NCBI GenBank assembly: GCA_030770545.1
Contig: JAUCMP010000026.1
Location: 6,490,501-6,554,500 of the forward strand
From: Macropodus opercularis
Lineage: Eukaryota > Chordata > Actinopteri > Anabantiformes > Osphronemidae
DNA: 64,000 bases
Direction of reading: 5' to 3'
A program made the translations under genes and the position numbers. Under the pieces are notes generated by a model. That model was not told the DNA's origin and did not search any database. It saw only the letters and a list, made by a program, of their open reading frames with translations. Below, in pieces: positions 44,401 through 55,145 of the stretch (the first letter of the stretch is position 1; every line of letters begins with the position of its first letter).

Positions 44401-47400
44401 CACAATAATAATAAGCATGATCATAATAGTAATAGAGCACAGCATTAACAGGTGTAATGTGCAGTGGGTTGTTTGACAAAATTTAAAAAACATTTAGAGC
44501 TTAAATTGACAAACCATATCTAGTTAAATTACATTTGGCAAGGAATCTAATCTAAGGATGTCACCTCAGCTTACACATTGCAGTTTGGAGACGCACTGCT
44601 TTGTTATTTCAAAGCTGCACCTTTTTGTATCAATTATTGTAAACAGTGCAGGTCACGGCTTTAACGGTTTTGGTTTAGCGTCACTGGCAGCAGACAGCTT
44701 ATCTCAGGAAACAAGCACTAAGAGGAGGAGGAATGCTGGACTTTAGTTTGTCAGATGGACACAAGCCAAGGCTGATGTGCGTTATGTGTCTCTGTGTCTC
44801 ATGTCTAAATAGCCACCGTTTGCCACCACATTGACATGTCGGCTTTAAAAGGTGATAATTCAGTATGTTGGTACGTTTACAGCTTTAAATATCCAGAAAA
44901 TTAGGAAGGTAAAACGAACAATGGGGAATAGTGGACAAGACAAATGCCCCAACTGTGCAAATCAAGAGTTCACACATGACGAGAATCAAGATAAGCTCCT
45001 TCACTGACGTCTCCCCTCATCTTCTATCTGAGTGGCTTCAGATATTGTGGTGACACCTCAGTGTACGTGAACGTTGATTGACAAAAAGACAATTGCAGGG
45101 AAAAGCGGCGAGCAAAGCAAATGAGCAACTGTCAGTATGAGCTGAAAGGCAAAGGTGTAGATGAACAGATATGTCCCTTGGCCCAGCCCATAACGGAGGA
45201 CAGAGTATTGACTTGGTGCACGGGGAAAAGAATGGCGCTCTTCAGTGACTAAGGCTGAGTGGGAGACGAAGACAGGGAGACATACATGGATGCCAGAGCT
45301 GCGCACGATTGTAGCACCTAAAAAATAAAGCGCATCAGAGGGATCGCAGCTGTTTGGCTTCCAAGTCAAGGTGCACTGGGCCTGGGCCTCTTCCAACACA
45401 CACTGATGTAAAGCTGATGAAAGTGTTGACAGAGGCGAACAGATGACAAAGGAGGAAAATGCAGCGGCCGACACGAGCCCACGCAGCACAGGCCTCCCTA
45501 ATGAAACCCTCAGTCTTCAGTGATCGTCCAGAGCTTCAAGCTTCACGAGTCCAAGATGCAGAATGACAACATAACTGTGACAACCTTTTACACGCAAATG
45601 ACGCTGTCTGTGGTGAGTGTGTTCCTTCTCCTCGTGTGTCTCATTTTCCCTTTGTGCGTTTGTAGGTATGAAGCAGCAGAATGACCACGGTACCCAGTAT
45701 CGTTCAGCTATTTACACATCCAGCCCCACTCAACAGGAGCTTGCCGTGAGGAGCAGAGCGGCCTTCCAGCAGGTACAATAGAAAACGATGGAGGCAGTTT
45801 CTGCTGTTGCTTATAACCAAACCACGTGTGACAGAAGTAATTTGCGGAGTCGATGCTGTAGATATTCAGATATCATAATCAAAGGCCAGTCTCTGAGGTG
45901 GTGACCCCTTTAGAGTTGGATGCCGTTTAGTTAAGCAAAGCCGACTATATTGAGTTGCCTCCCCATCTACATCCAATCAGCGACACCCCCTCTCTGAAAC
46001 CGAAAGAGAGGAAGCGGGTCGATAGGTCATCAAAGCTCATTTCTAAATCGCTGCCTTTCACCGGCACACGCGTCCTCCTTTTGTTCTTCCGTCCATCTGT
46101 CTGTCCCTCCAGCCGACCGTCCAGCCGTTGTTCCTTCACTTTTGTTTGGTCATCTCTTCGCGTCTTTGAATGATGCGTGTGGACAAAGTGGCGGGGGGAC
46201 ACAGGGGCGCAAATTATAATTGACATGGTTACTAAGGACTCCTGGGGTCAGTAGTCAAAGGCCATGGGGGTAGTCATGTTGCCATAACAACAACCTTTTG
46301 CAACCTTGACGTTGGGCTGGGGTCAGAGGTGAGAGAGAGGTGGCAGCTTGGACCAGGAGAGGGTAGGAAAGCAGGGCAGGCAATCGGATCAACTGACCAC
46401 ACACACACAAGCACAAAATCATAACTGTCCTTCAGGATGTGGAGTTTGAAGCAGACGCTGGCTCAACACACACATTTGCAAACATCCAGAGAGGAAACCG
46501 CTACCAGACTCTTTCCTCCTCCTCTTTGCTGCTGACACCACCGATCTGTCAACCACTGCAGCGCCACCCCGGTTTCATCTGAGGGCCACTGGGACACGCG
46601 TCCTCTCAGAGCGACTGACGAAGGCTGAACCAAAATGGCAGCTTCCTGCCCTGAAATGGTTGCCTCGCCGCAGCGATGCCAAGCCTCGAGAACGCGCGCA
46701 CCATCCAAAAAGGGCCGACGCTCTCCATCAGGAGAAGCGGGCGCATGTTAGAGTGACAAGAGGGAGTGGGTGGAGGCGATCTAAGACAACTAGAGATAAG
46801 ACAGGCATCACAAAATCCAGATTCAACCCCACTGCCAGCCCCATGACTCACACACACACAGACATACATTTGGCACATACACGCACTACCCAATGAATAA
46901 TTAACCCATACGAAGACTCTCTTCTGCAGGGCTTTCAGTTTCTTAACTTCAGCAGTGGGGTGCGGGTGGGGGGGGGCAGAAAAGCTTGTTTAAGCGCGAG
47001 AGCAGAGGGGGAGGAGGGGGGAGAGGCGAAGGGGGTTTTCTATAATGAAATTTGAAATTTGCAGAACATCAAAGGCTTCTGTAGCCAAGCCGCTGTGGCA
47101 GCAGAGCAGAAAGGAGGAGTGCATCCCTTTCTCTCCCTCGGTCTCCCCCATCTCTCACTCTCTCGATCCCCTTCTCTCCCTCTCTCCTCCCTTCCTGCTA
47201 AAATGTGTCTCTCCAGAGTTGGGTGAGCGGAGGGTGAGAGAGAGAGAAGGGATGGGAAGAGTTGATTAGGAGGAGAGAGCAAGGCAGTGGTGGTGGGGTG
47301 GGTTAGACATGGGTTAGGGTTTGGAGAGAAATATGAAAGAACGGGGTGTGTGTCTGTGTGTGTGCGCGCATGTATGAACAATAGGTTTTATCAAGCCAGC

Positions 47401-50400
47401 TCGAATATTGCGTGTGTGCACATGTGTGTGTGTCGGGCCTTGGAGGGGTGAGTGTGCCCTCTGATAAGGCATCCTAACTTAATGAGCTTGAAAGGGGGAC
47501 ATGGGGTGGGGAGGTTCAGATGATGGATGGAAAAAAAAGGTGGGGGGATCATTTAGGGCTGGAAGACTTGAGGGGAAGCCCGAGGGTTGTTCAAACGGGG
47601 CACATCGTCAGCGCGTTCTGTAATCGGGCTTCGAGACATTTCAGCTCCCAGCTCTCATTTTGGAAACTCTTCAAAAGTCAGATTTACCCCAAATATTGTC
47701 AAGCGCTCACGATATATATCCCGTCTGTGCTTTACCTAAAAATCGTTTGCGCGTCTACTGAACCGAGCTTAGATGAAAATATAATAGAAAAATTACAGTG
47801 ATATGTTCTCCCTGGAAAATACTTTTTTTTTAATCACCAGAAGGCAAATGCTCATGAGTGAGTTAGATATTGTCGAGTGGGTTCCCGCTGAAATGTCAGA
47901 AGCCGATCAGTTGTCACTACAATACAGGGATGGTCTCCAGATTTCTTCTTCGTCTTCAGATGTTGAGCTTGTCTGGCCTGGAAAAATAACCCATAAAAAA
48001 AAGATGTAGGAGCGTGCACCACCTTAGCTTCGAGACTGAAGTGCGTGCGTCCCCTCAAAATGTGGGAGCGTCGGCTTCCGCGCTCACAAAATGTAGGAGC
48101 GCTCACTGAAGATTAGAGCCCAACTAAAATGGATGCCTGGCCCGCACCGAAAGAGAAGGAGTCGTACAGAACCGGGCAGGAGGGGAAAAATGAACCTGTG
48201 CGCATAGACAGATGCAGGACATCAGGATATTTACTGTTGGGTTTGCTTTTCATTCAGTCTGCTTTGTGCTTTCTTTATTTCACTCCATCTCTCTCTGCAT
48301 GTCAACTGTCTCTGGGTCTTTTTCCCCTTCATGCTCTCTTCATCACTATCTCTCTCTCTCTCTCTCTCGAGGTCGTTGAGGGCAAGCGTGGTGCCACGGA
48401 CTAGTCGATAAGTATCATGTCAGGCTATTTCGTGTGTTTTCAGTCCGACTGTCCTGCGCTACAGCTTAGCAGTGCGCGGTGTATTTACATTTTTAGGACG
48501 TCGACGTGTGCAGCTGCAGTGAACGTTATATCAGAAAGAGATGAATCGTGTGCAGATTCACATTAAAAACCTTTTGTTATCGTTGCCTTTGTTCCGAACG
48601 AGAGCAACTCATTTAAGACAATTGTAGCCAAATATTTAAATTTTATGGCCTTTCAAAATCCACTGTCTACATTTATAAAATAAACTTTCTTTCTTTTGGC
48701 ATCTGCAGCCATGGTGACGCAAAATGAAATTGTCATATGGAAATGTATTATTTATCCCAATATCACAAACAAACTTACAGAGGTATTAAATATTATTCAG
48801 CAAGCTCCCTCTGTTCTTTTGACGACGCAGGTGAGAACATGCTCATATGCAAGATTTCAGTGTTACACAACCAGAAGGACTATTATAGATTAGAAAAATA
48901 TGAAACAACTAATCTATAAAATTGATTTTAAAAATTATTGTCAGAATCTTTTAATATTACTACTGAATACTGGACTTGTGCTCTGTCTGCTTTCTAGCAC
49001 AGTGTAAATTAAAATGCTACAAATATTTTTCATCTATCAAATTGCCTGCATAAGTGGTCATTTACGTACATGTAGCTTTGACTGTTACGTGAAGCTTTTT
49101 TTTTTTTAATGTATATTATTGTTGCAGTGCGCGGAGACGGGAATCGCAGACGGTGTTGGTGACACAACAAAGGCCAAAATTAGGCTGTGAAAGTTGCAGT
49201 TACATGGTGCATCAGCAGGACCCCGTCGACATAATGGGCAATTTTTTACAGTGTGTTGTTTTGTAGATTTCAGTGCGAAATTATTGTGCTTGCATTTTGA
49301 CACTAGCGCGCTGGAGGTTATATAGTTGTGGCAAATTAGGCACATTTTATTTCGAATTTTTAAAGACGGAGACGACCGCGTTGGGAATAGAGGTGAGCAG
49401 AAATAACACTGGAAGACCGCGCACCAGTAACAGAAGTGGACTGTGGGGTGATTACATAAATGGCTGAATTCAGGTCATATCCCTCTTCAAATGTCTTCGC
49501 CATGAGTCATCGAGTGTCACAAACTCTGTCAGTGCGCGTCTCTTCCCCACCACTCTGCAGCCCCGAGGCCTTCTGAGGGACAGAGAGGCAAGACAGTGGG
49601 GTAAGGGAGAGAGGAGAGAGTACATTTCCCTCCTCGTCTTCTTTCTTCCTCCACCTCCACCCTCTCTTGGGGTGTCACGTCCTATTTGTGTCCCGGGGCC
49701 GTCTCTCTGGCGATGGTGATGGCAAGAGGGGCTCTCTCGCTTGGCTGGAGAATGGGGAGGACTTGGTAGCACGAAGCGATGGTCCGCGCTCACATGGGAG
49801 AGAGAGAGAGAAACGCACCCGTTCAGCCATGTCTTTGACAGGGGAGTCTTTCCGACAGGCGTGAAGAAAAGAAGGGCTGACTGGGCTGAGTGAGCTCGGC
49901 CCTGGACGCACACACACACATACACAAACATGTTTTTGTCATTTATGAGGACATTGTATTGGCTTATATCCCCTCCCCCAAGATTTAACCAAGCATTGAC
50001 TGTAACCACACCATGCCAACACAAAATCCACGTCTCAACTCTTACATTTGAACGTTTGTCCTATAGATGTTTTCAGAGACACACACTAATTTCTCTTGTA
50101 CCGCAGCCGCAATTTAACCACCATGAGCAGCATCACAACGCTCAGCCTGAAAATAAGACGTCTATTTTGTCCTTCCTGTCTGATTTTTCTCTTCTCCATC
50201 TCCGCCGTCGTTTCCCTCCACTGCTGCTGCTCCTGCTGCTGCAGTGCGAGAGAGAGGAAGCGAAGCCACATAAGGTTATACTCGGTGGCGTGACGCCATG
50301 CATTCTGATTTATAGATCTAAAATGGCTGCTGTGTTGTGACTGCTGGATGGAGAGTGAGGGTGTGGTGTGGGTGTACGTTTGCTCGGAATAGCAGGCCTT

Positions 50401-52411
50401 TTCTTAGAAATTGTGTTCTCTTCAAATGAAGCGTCCTCTGCCCTGAAGGGTTCACTACTACCGTGGTTTGGTGATGATGACTGATTAATTAGGCCACGGT
50501 GTACGAAGCGTTGGCTGTTTTACTACGGCGCTGATGGATGGAGGCAGGGGAATAATGTGTGAGCTGTGTTGTGCTGTGGTTCGGCTCGTGGACGTCGGGT
50601 CGTACCTACGGGGAGAATAGAGTCTTCACATTGTAGTGGCCGCCGCTGAGGACTTGGAGGTCAGCTGCTGCCTCAGCCTCGCTGTGGGACGCGGGGCTTT
50701 GATTTACTGGCTCCACTGCATCACCCCCAACACGCACAAACATCTGGTGCCACACTGCCTCCATGTGGAAAACCTACACATTACCCTGCTGCCTTTCACT
50801 GACTTGAATTTCTTTTATACATCACACTGGACAGATTTTTAGGAACAGGAGGTGAGATTTATTTCATTACAAACTCATGTGTGAAAATGAATTTCACAGA
50901 AAATGATCAAATAGAGGATACCAAAGAAAAATACCTTCTTAGTAAATAAGGAGGAACAATTGATTTTATGTGTACTGTTCTGTGAACCCTTCAAATAATA
51001 AACAATGTTTTGATTTGACCACGTGGGGGCAGTAAAACGTCCAGCATACCTCAGCTCCTGCTAAATGCTGTGCTGTATTAACCAGATTGTTCTTATCTAC
51101 ACAATCATATTTGTATTTAATATTATTTATTATACTAATATTTTTTCCCCGTGAGGGTTGCAGCAGCTTATCCAAGGTTTCAGTGGGCAGGATCATTTTA
51201 ATTAGACTTTTGTTCCCTTAACATTCGTGCTGACATACAAACAAGAGACAGCTGCAAACTTTATTACCCATCAAACAGTGTCTATGCCCGAACCCCTGGA
51301 CGTATGAAGGAGCCCAGATCAACGCGTTCTGCTTGTTTTGTCCGTCTTGAACCCTTCCAATTGATGCCCCCTCAAAACAAAGCTCCACTGGGCTCTGAGG
51401 TGTACTTGTTGCCCACAGACGGTCCCCGTGCACCTGAACTTGTTGTTTTGTCAGCTCTCGGGAGGCCTGATCTAGAGGGGACTGAATGCTTGTATTATTA
51501 GGTAGAGAAAACCACTCAGCACAGCAGGTATACCTTTGATATATCTGTCAGAGGTGCTTAGTGTGCCTATGTGTGTCTGTGTGCTTTTGTAGCGTGTTTG
51601 AAGCCTCCTCTGAAGGTGTTTAGAAAAGTGTCAGTGTGAAAGTGTCTTAAGGAGTTCTCAAAGAGAGCGGATACTCTTTGATGCTTTGTCCCACAGAGAG
51701 AGCCACAGAGGCAGGCTGCACTACAAAAAGAAAAGGATGTTCCTTTCTTCTGTCACTCAATCACCCTGCTTTCTAGTTAAGGAGCAGAAACTCTTTACTG
51801 TATTAGTTAGAGGGGCTGAAAGTTCACATCCAATGCGCCGCAGAATAAAACAACCATTTAAGAGGCGCAGACCTTTTGAGGAAGTTACACCCATCGCAGA
51901 AAGTAGAGTTGAATCTGTGTCGTGACTTTTGTGATGGAAACGAGCTGCACAAGCTGCTCAATACTGGCTGTGTTTTTGTCGCGCACGGCTCTGTGTCAGC
52001 AATATAACCTTGAATAAGTCGACATTCACAGGCTTTAATCCCATTGTCAGGGGAAATTATTTAATATATATATATATATATACATATATAACTGCAGAAT
52101 TAACTCACTGTCTAAACTTTACAAACTGTTTTCTAAAGAAACATCACTGTTTCTTTTTAGCAGTTGAAGTATGTGTACTGTAAAATCCACAATAATCACT
52201 TTTAACTAAGACTTTCTCTCCTTCTGTGTATGTTTGCCTGTAGGAGCTGGATAGAAAAGGCTTTGGCCCAATCAGCACAGAGATCCTGGAGCGCCAGCAG
52301 TTTTACTACGCTGAGGACCACCACCAGCAGTACCTCAAGAAGGTACCCAAAGGCCGCTGTGGCCTCAAAGGCACAGGAGTGTCCTGTCCCATCAGAGATG
52401 AGACAGACTGA
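28674..52411 (+). CDS. msra: Peptide methionine-S-sulfoxide reductase A, complete gene, six coding exons
   Basis: MsrA reduces methionine-S-sulfoxide, free or in proteins, back to methionine, using thioredoxin for recycling. It repairs oxidised proteins in cytosol and mitochondria. Joining 28674-28746, 34391-34459, 34547-34666, 36750-36854, 45666-45772 and 52244-52411 gives 213 residues; every junction is GT-AG and in phase. The catalytic motif GCFWG places the active Cys at residue 51. Conserved blocks follow: GHAEV, FWENHDPTQ, NDHGTQYRSAIY and FYYAED. Two C-terminal recycling cysteines lie in CGLKGTGVSC (residues 197 and 206). The N-terminal exon is poorly conserved and was chosen because its phase and spacing match the human exon before VNGN-TVEPFPEG. 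It lies divergent to mir-124, as in mammals. Confidence 0.93.
30150..30207 (+). CDS. Candidate alternative first exon of msra
   Basis: An ATG in a CpG-rich patch of intron 1 opens 19 codons (MPQHPGAHLGIMRMKAPPR) and reaches a strong donor, C|GTAAGT, in phase 1. This is the phase required by msra exon 2, giving ...APPR-H-KHAVNGN. Mammalian MSRA uses alternative first exons, so this is plausible. No sequence similarity to a known isoform is claimed. Confidence 0.25.
31861..31877 (+). promoter_or_regulatory. CTCF-like motif in msra intron 1
   Basis: GCACGAGGGGGCAGCAG matches the CTCF core and its downstream CAGC except at two positions. Plus orientation. Confidence 0.35.
34391..34459 (+). CDS. 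msra: msra coding exon 2
   Basis: Acceptor CTCTTCACAG, encodes (D)KHAVNGNPTVEPFPEGLES then IMF, donor G|GTGAGA, phase 1. It corresponds to human HHVNGNRTVEPFPEGTQMAVF. Confidence 0.95.
34547..34666 (+). CDS. msra: msra coding exon 3 (catalytic cysteine)
   Basis: Acceptor CTCTCGCAG. Encodes GMGCFWGAERLFWRLPGVFS then TQVGYAGGFTPNPTYQEVCT, with the catalytic GCFWG. Donor G|GTATTA, phase 1. The intron before it is only 87 bases. Confidence 0.98.
34667..36749 (+). other. msra intron 3
   Basis: A 2.1 kb intron. Short GA-rich stretches at 35,280-35,780 create spurious ORFs. No gene or mobile element recognised. Confidence 0.7.
36750..36854 (+). CDS. msra: msra coding exon 4
   Basis: Acceptor CTCCTCTAG. 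Encodes GLTGHAEVARVIFSPLDISL then EELLKRFWENHDPTQ, donor G|GTAGCA, phase 1. It includes the conserved GHAEV and WENHDPTQ blocks. Confidence 0.97.
39415..39464. repeat. (CA)n microsatellite, slightly interrupted
   Basis: About 23 CA units with single-base interruptions, preceded by a C/T-rich stretch. Confidence 0.95.
41366..41432. repeat. (GT)n microsatellite
   Basis: About 33 uninterrupted TG dinucleotides, among the longest pure repeats in the window. Confidence 0.97.
42382..42399. repeat. Poly-C run
   Basis: C18, read directly; length may be inexact. Confidence 0.9.
43350..43384. repeat. Perfect inverted repeat, 14-bp stem and 7-base loop
   Basis: TGAACATATGAAAT and ATTTCATATGTTCA are exact reverse complements around TCTCTCT. 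Confidence 0.92.
45666..45772 (+). CDS. msra: msra coding exon 5
   Basis: Acceptor TTTGTAG. Encodes GMKQQNDHGTQYRSAIYTSS then PTQQELAVRSRAAFQQ, donor CAG|GTACAA, phase 0. It contains the strongly conserved NDHGTQYRSAIY substrate-site block. Confidence 0.97.
48349..48368. repeat. (CT)n microsatellite
   Basis: About ten CT dinucleotides, read directly. Confidence 0.9.
51019..51032 (+). promoter_or_regulatory. CTCF-like motif overlapping an E-box in msra intron 5
   Basis: CCACGTGGGGGCAG contains CACGTG and matches the CTCF core except at two positions. Plus orientation. Inferred only. Confidence 0.3.
52064..52090. repeat. (TA)n microsatellite
   Basis: About thirteen TA dinucleotides with one interruption, 150 bases before the last msra exon. 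Confidence 0.9.
52244..52411 (+). CDS. msra: msra coding exon 6 (terminal)
   Basis: Acceptor TGCCTGTAG. Encodes ELDRKGFGPISTEILERQQF, then YYAEDHHQQYLKK and a tail containing CGLKGTGVSC with the two recycling cysteines, ending TGA at 52409-52411. The exon continues past an internal AAG|GTACCC that resembles a donor, but reading through gives the conserved C-terminus, so it is not used here. Human has YYAEDYHQQYL; the Tyr-to-His change is mild. Confidence 0.97.
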   Translation, partial: ELDRKGFGPISTEILERQQFYYAEDHHQQYLKKVPKGRCGLKGTGVSCPIRDETD

Positions 52412-54791
52412 ACTGCAAAGCTGTGCAGTAAGACAGAGGAGGGTCACATGACAAATAGCTGATGACGTTGTAATTAACTGTCTTTAATATTAAGATGATT
52501 ATCTGTTGTTAATATGTCTACTCAGTATTTTTAACACAATCTATTTAAAAAAAAACAAGTTTTGATTGAAAACGTGTGTAAGTTCTATGAAGGAGGTACG
52601 AAAAAAAGGTTAGTTTGCTTCAGCATATAAATATAACAATATGATAAAACGAACCTTAGGTAGAAAAAAAAGGAAACTAAATAAGGTAAAAGTGGTTGTT
52701 TCCGTCTGTTGGGCTGCAGTCACCATCGTCCTCCATAGGGTGGCGATGTTTCTCAAAAAAACCTAATAGTAGCAGCAGAATTTTCTTTTCCTGTGACATA
52801 TTGTTGGAAAGTATGTGAAAGCTCTCCCACAGCTGGTTGACTGGAGCTTAGTGGCGTCCAGTGCAACAATGTTATCAAATTCATATTAAAGTCGGAGCAC
52901 GATGACAGAGCTCAGACGTAGTAAACTTGTAAATTGATGGTGAATAAGTGATGTACCTGCCTCGGTCGGGACAGGCTGAACATTGAGTTTAATTAAAATG
53001 ATAGACTATATCCTTTAAACGTTTGTTTATGTAGCATGGGGGCGTGTTAATGAATGCATGGGTCTGCCTACGCGGCTATATTTATGTACGTATTAAAGAT
53101 GAGCCACTGCTTAGATGATGAGTCTGCTTTCTGCCCCATTTGAGAAGGGGCATGCCACAGCGTCCATAGACAAATGGATATGACTCACTGTGGCGCACAG
53201 ATACATATTCAGAGACTACTCATAGTCATTGCCGAGTGAAACACTTGAGGCACTCATGTATGCAATATGATACACGCCAACCCTCTCCCCACTCTGCAAA
53301 CACATAATTATGGATAAACAGCCCCGTTATACAGCGTGTAATTATATATCATAGAGCGCTGAGCCCTTACTGAATAAACATTGTGTATGGTGCTTTTTTT
53401 AATTAAACACATCAACCTGAACATCTAAAAATGAAAATCACACCTATGGTTTTACTCCAAAATACAGAGATGATATCTAGAAAAAGCTTTTTGGTCGACC
53501 GCAATAGTGTGATTCACCCCGCGCTCGTTCTTCCCCCTCCCTCTCTGCTATCTTTCTTTCTCTGTCTGTGTGTATGTGTCACATCCTGACACCTGTGTGT
53601 AGGTGTGGACCAGGGCACAGGTGCAGGTGCAACCTCTCAAGGCCTATTTTAGTATTGGGACAGATATTTTTGCATGTGTCTGCATGCAGCAGCCGTGTGT
53701 GAGAGTGTGTGTGTTGGGGCATGTGAAGCTGTGGCTTGCTTGATCGAACCGCGCTGAGTGGTATGTGGTTGGGCCAACTAGCTGTTTTCCAGCACCTGCC
53801 TGTATTTTTGCATGCTGCTATGTTTTGTCAAGTGTGTGAGAAGAGATAACCTTTTAATAAAGTGATCTTCACTTCCTCTGAGGATTGCATGAAGCTTTTA
53901 ATCATACGGTGAAATCAGCTTTTTCAACTCGATGCCTCCACGAAGCATGACGTGATTCACTTCATTCCTGACACTTAATGCAAACTAAAACAAATCAGTC
54001 TACAAGTAGGACAAAATCCTGTGCAACAATATTCACGTTTAATTCAAGCGCATACAAAATTTGCTTTAGATAGTGTCTGTGTGAGTAAGCGTTATGTTTT
54101 TTTTTTGTAATAGATAAAATGGGGCAGGGTAATGCATGGTACTCTCATATACGCATCCATACACAAGCACACTGAGCTGAGCAGGACAGGAACCAGGCTG
54201 TGTGTGCCCTTCAGACAGAGCCTATTGTCTGCAGATGGGCCTTTAATGGCACCACAGCTGGCCACAAAGAGCATACCGCTCCCTGCTACGCTCTCCCACT
54301 GGCCTATATCCACAGGCACATACAAACCACCACGTTCATGCATTTTCATATTCGATCATACTCGCACAAGAGCTTTGCCTACGTTTCCCTCACCCTCTGC
54401 TAAATCAAAACCGACGCCTTACCATTAGAGCAAAAGAATATTGGCACACCAAAAAAATAAATAAATGTGTGGTGTGAGAGTGGGCTGAAACAAAAAGAGA
54501 GAGAGGTGCTAGCTGTTTATCAGAAGTAGTGTGCACTCTTACCCACACATGTTAACACACACATATAAACACGCGTTCCAACCACTACCTCTAAGTTCGT
54601 CCTGTACTGCCGCCTAATGCAAAAGGCAGCGCCCACGCAAAAGAAACAAACACACCAAAAAGACACCTTGCAGAGATGTGCACCCACACAATTTTCTTGC
54701 ACTCCGATACGCTCTCTATTGTGTCCTCTTTACACAGCTTTTCATTTATCTTCCTCATGACAGCTTCAATAGATCTTGCCATATGTATATA
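52412..54791. other. msra 3' UTR and downstream spacer
   Basis: AT-rich sequence with no ORF of note. Candidate msra poly(A) signals include AATAAA at 53373-53378, followed by GTGTATGG and T-rich sequence, and another near 53,857. The end of the UTR cannot be fixed. Confidence 0.5.
53373..53378 (+). terminator. Candidate msra poly(A) signal
   Basis: AATAAA about 960 bases after the msra stop, with TTGTGTATGG and a T-run downstream. Confidence 0.3.
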
Positions 54792-55143
54792 CAGTTGCAA
54801 GAAAAAGTATGTGAACCCTTTGGGATTACATGGATTTCTTCATAAATTGGTTATAAAATGTGTTCTGGTCTTCATTGAAGTCACAACAATAGAAAAACAC
54901 AGTCTGCTTAAACTAATAGGGCACAAACATTATAGGTTTTCATGTTTTTATTGAACATAACATTCACAGTGCAGGGTGGAAAAAACTATGTGAACCTTTC
55001 ACTTAATAACTCGTTGTATTTGCAGAAAGTCTTGTATTTAACCAACACATCCAATCTCATCACACTGATTGGACTCCAGGTTGGACTCCTGGCTCCAATT
55101 AGCTCCTGGAGAAGCCGAGGGGTTCACATACTTTTTCTTGCTG
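54792..55143 (+). mobile_element. Internally deleted Tc1/mariner-type element (MITE-like)
   Basis: The left end begins CAGTTGCAAGAAAAAGTATG and continues TGAACCC. The right end reads GGGTTCACATACTTTTTCTT then GCTG, its inverted copy with a 3-base deletion. TA dinucleotides flank both ends (54790-54791 and 55144-55145), the expected mariner target duplication. A second copy of the TIR-like motif (GTGGAAAAAACTATGTGAAC) lies inside at about 54,977. The sequence matches what I remember of common teleost Tc1-like elements, but at 352 bases it lacks the transposase gene: left and right terminal regions are fused. It can only have moved with help from an autonomous relative. Confidence 0.85.
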
Positions 55144-55145
55144 TA

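Larger units (their letters stand above)
36855..45665 (+). other. msra intron 4
   Basis: An 8.8 kb intron dense in simple repeats (CA at 39,415; GT at 41,366; C18 at 42,382), with a 14-bp perfect inverted repeat at 43,350-43,384. No confident nested gene. A 143-codon minus-strand ORF at 45,489-45,058 shows no family resemblance. Confidence 0.65.
45773..52243 (+). other. msra intron 5
   Basis: A 6.5 kb intron. Contents: GA-rich tract around 46,960-47,270, a CT repeat at 48,349-48,368, three copies of a short ATGTRGGAGCG unit (48,003-48,101), a CTCF-like motif overlapping an E-box at 51,019, and a TA repeat at 52,064. No nested gene recognised. Confidence 0.65.

Noticed and set aside
45058..45489. 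143-codon minus-strand ORF in msra intron 4
   Set aside because: Leucine/serine-rich but with no recognisable family, promoter or splice signals; plausible as a chance ORF.
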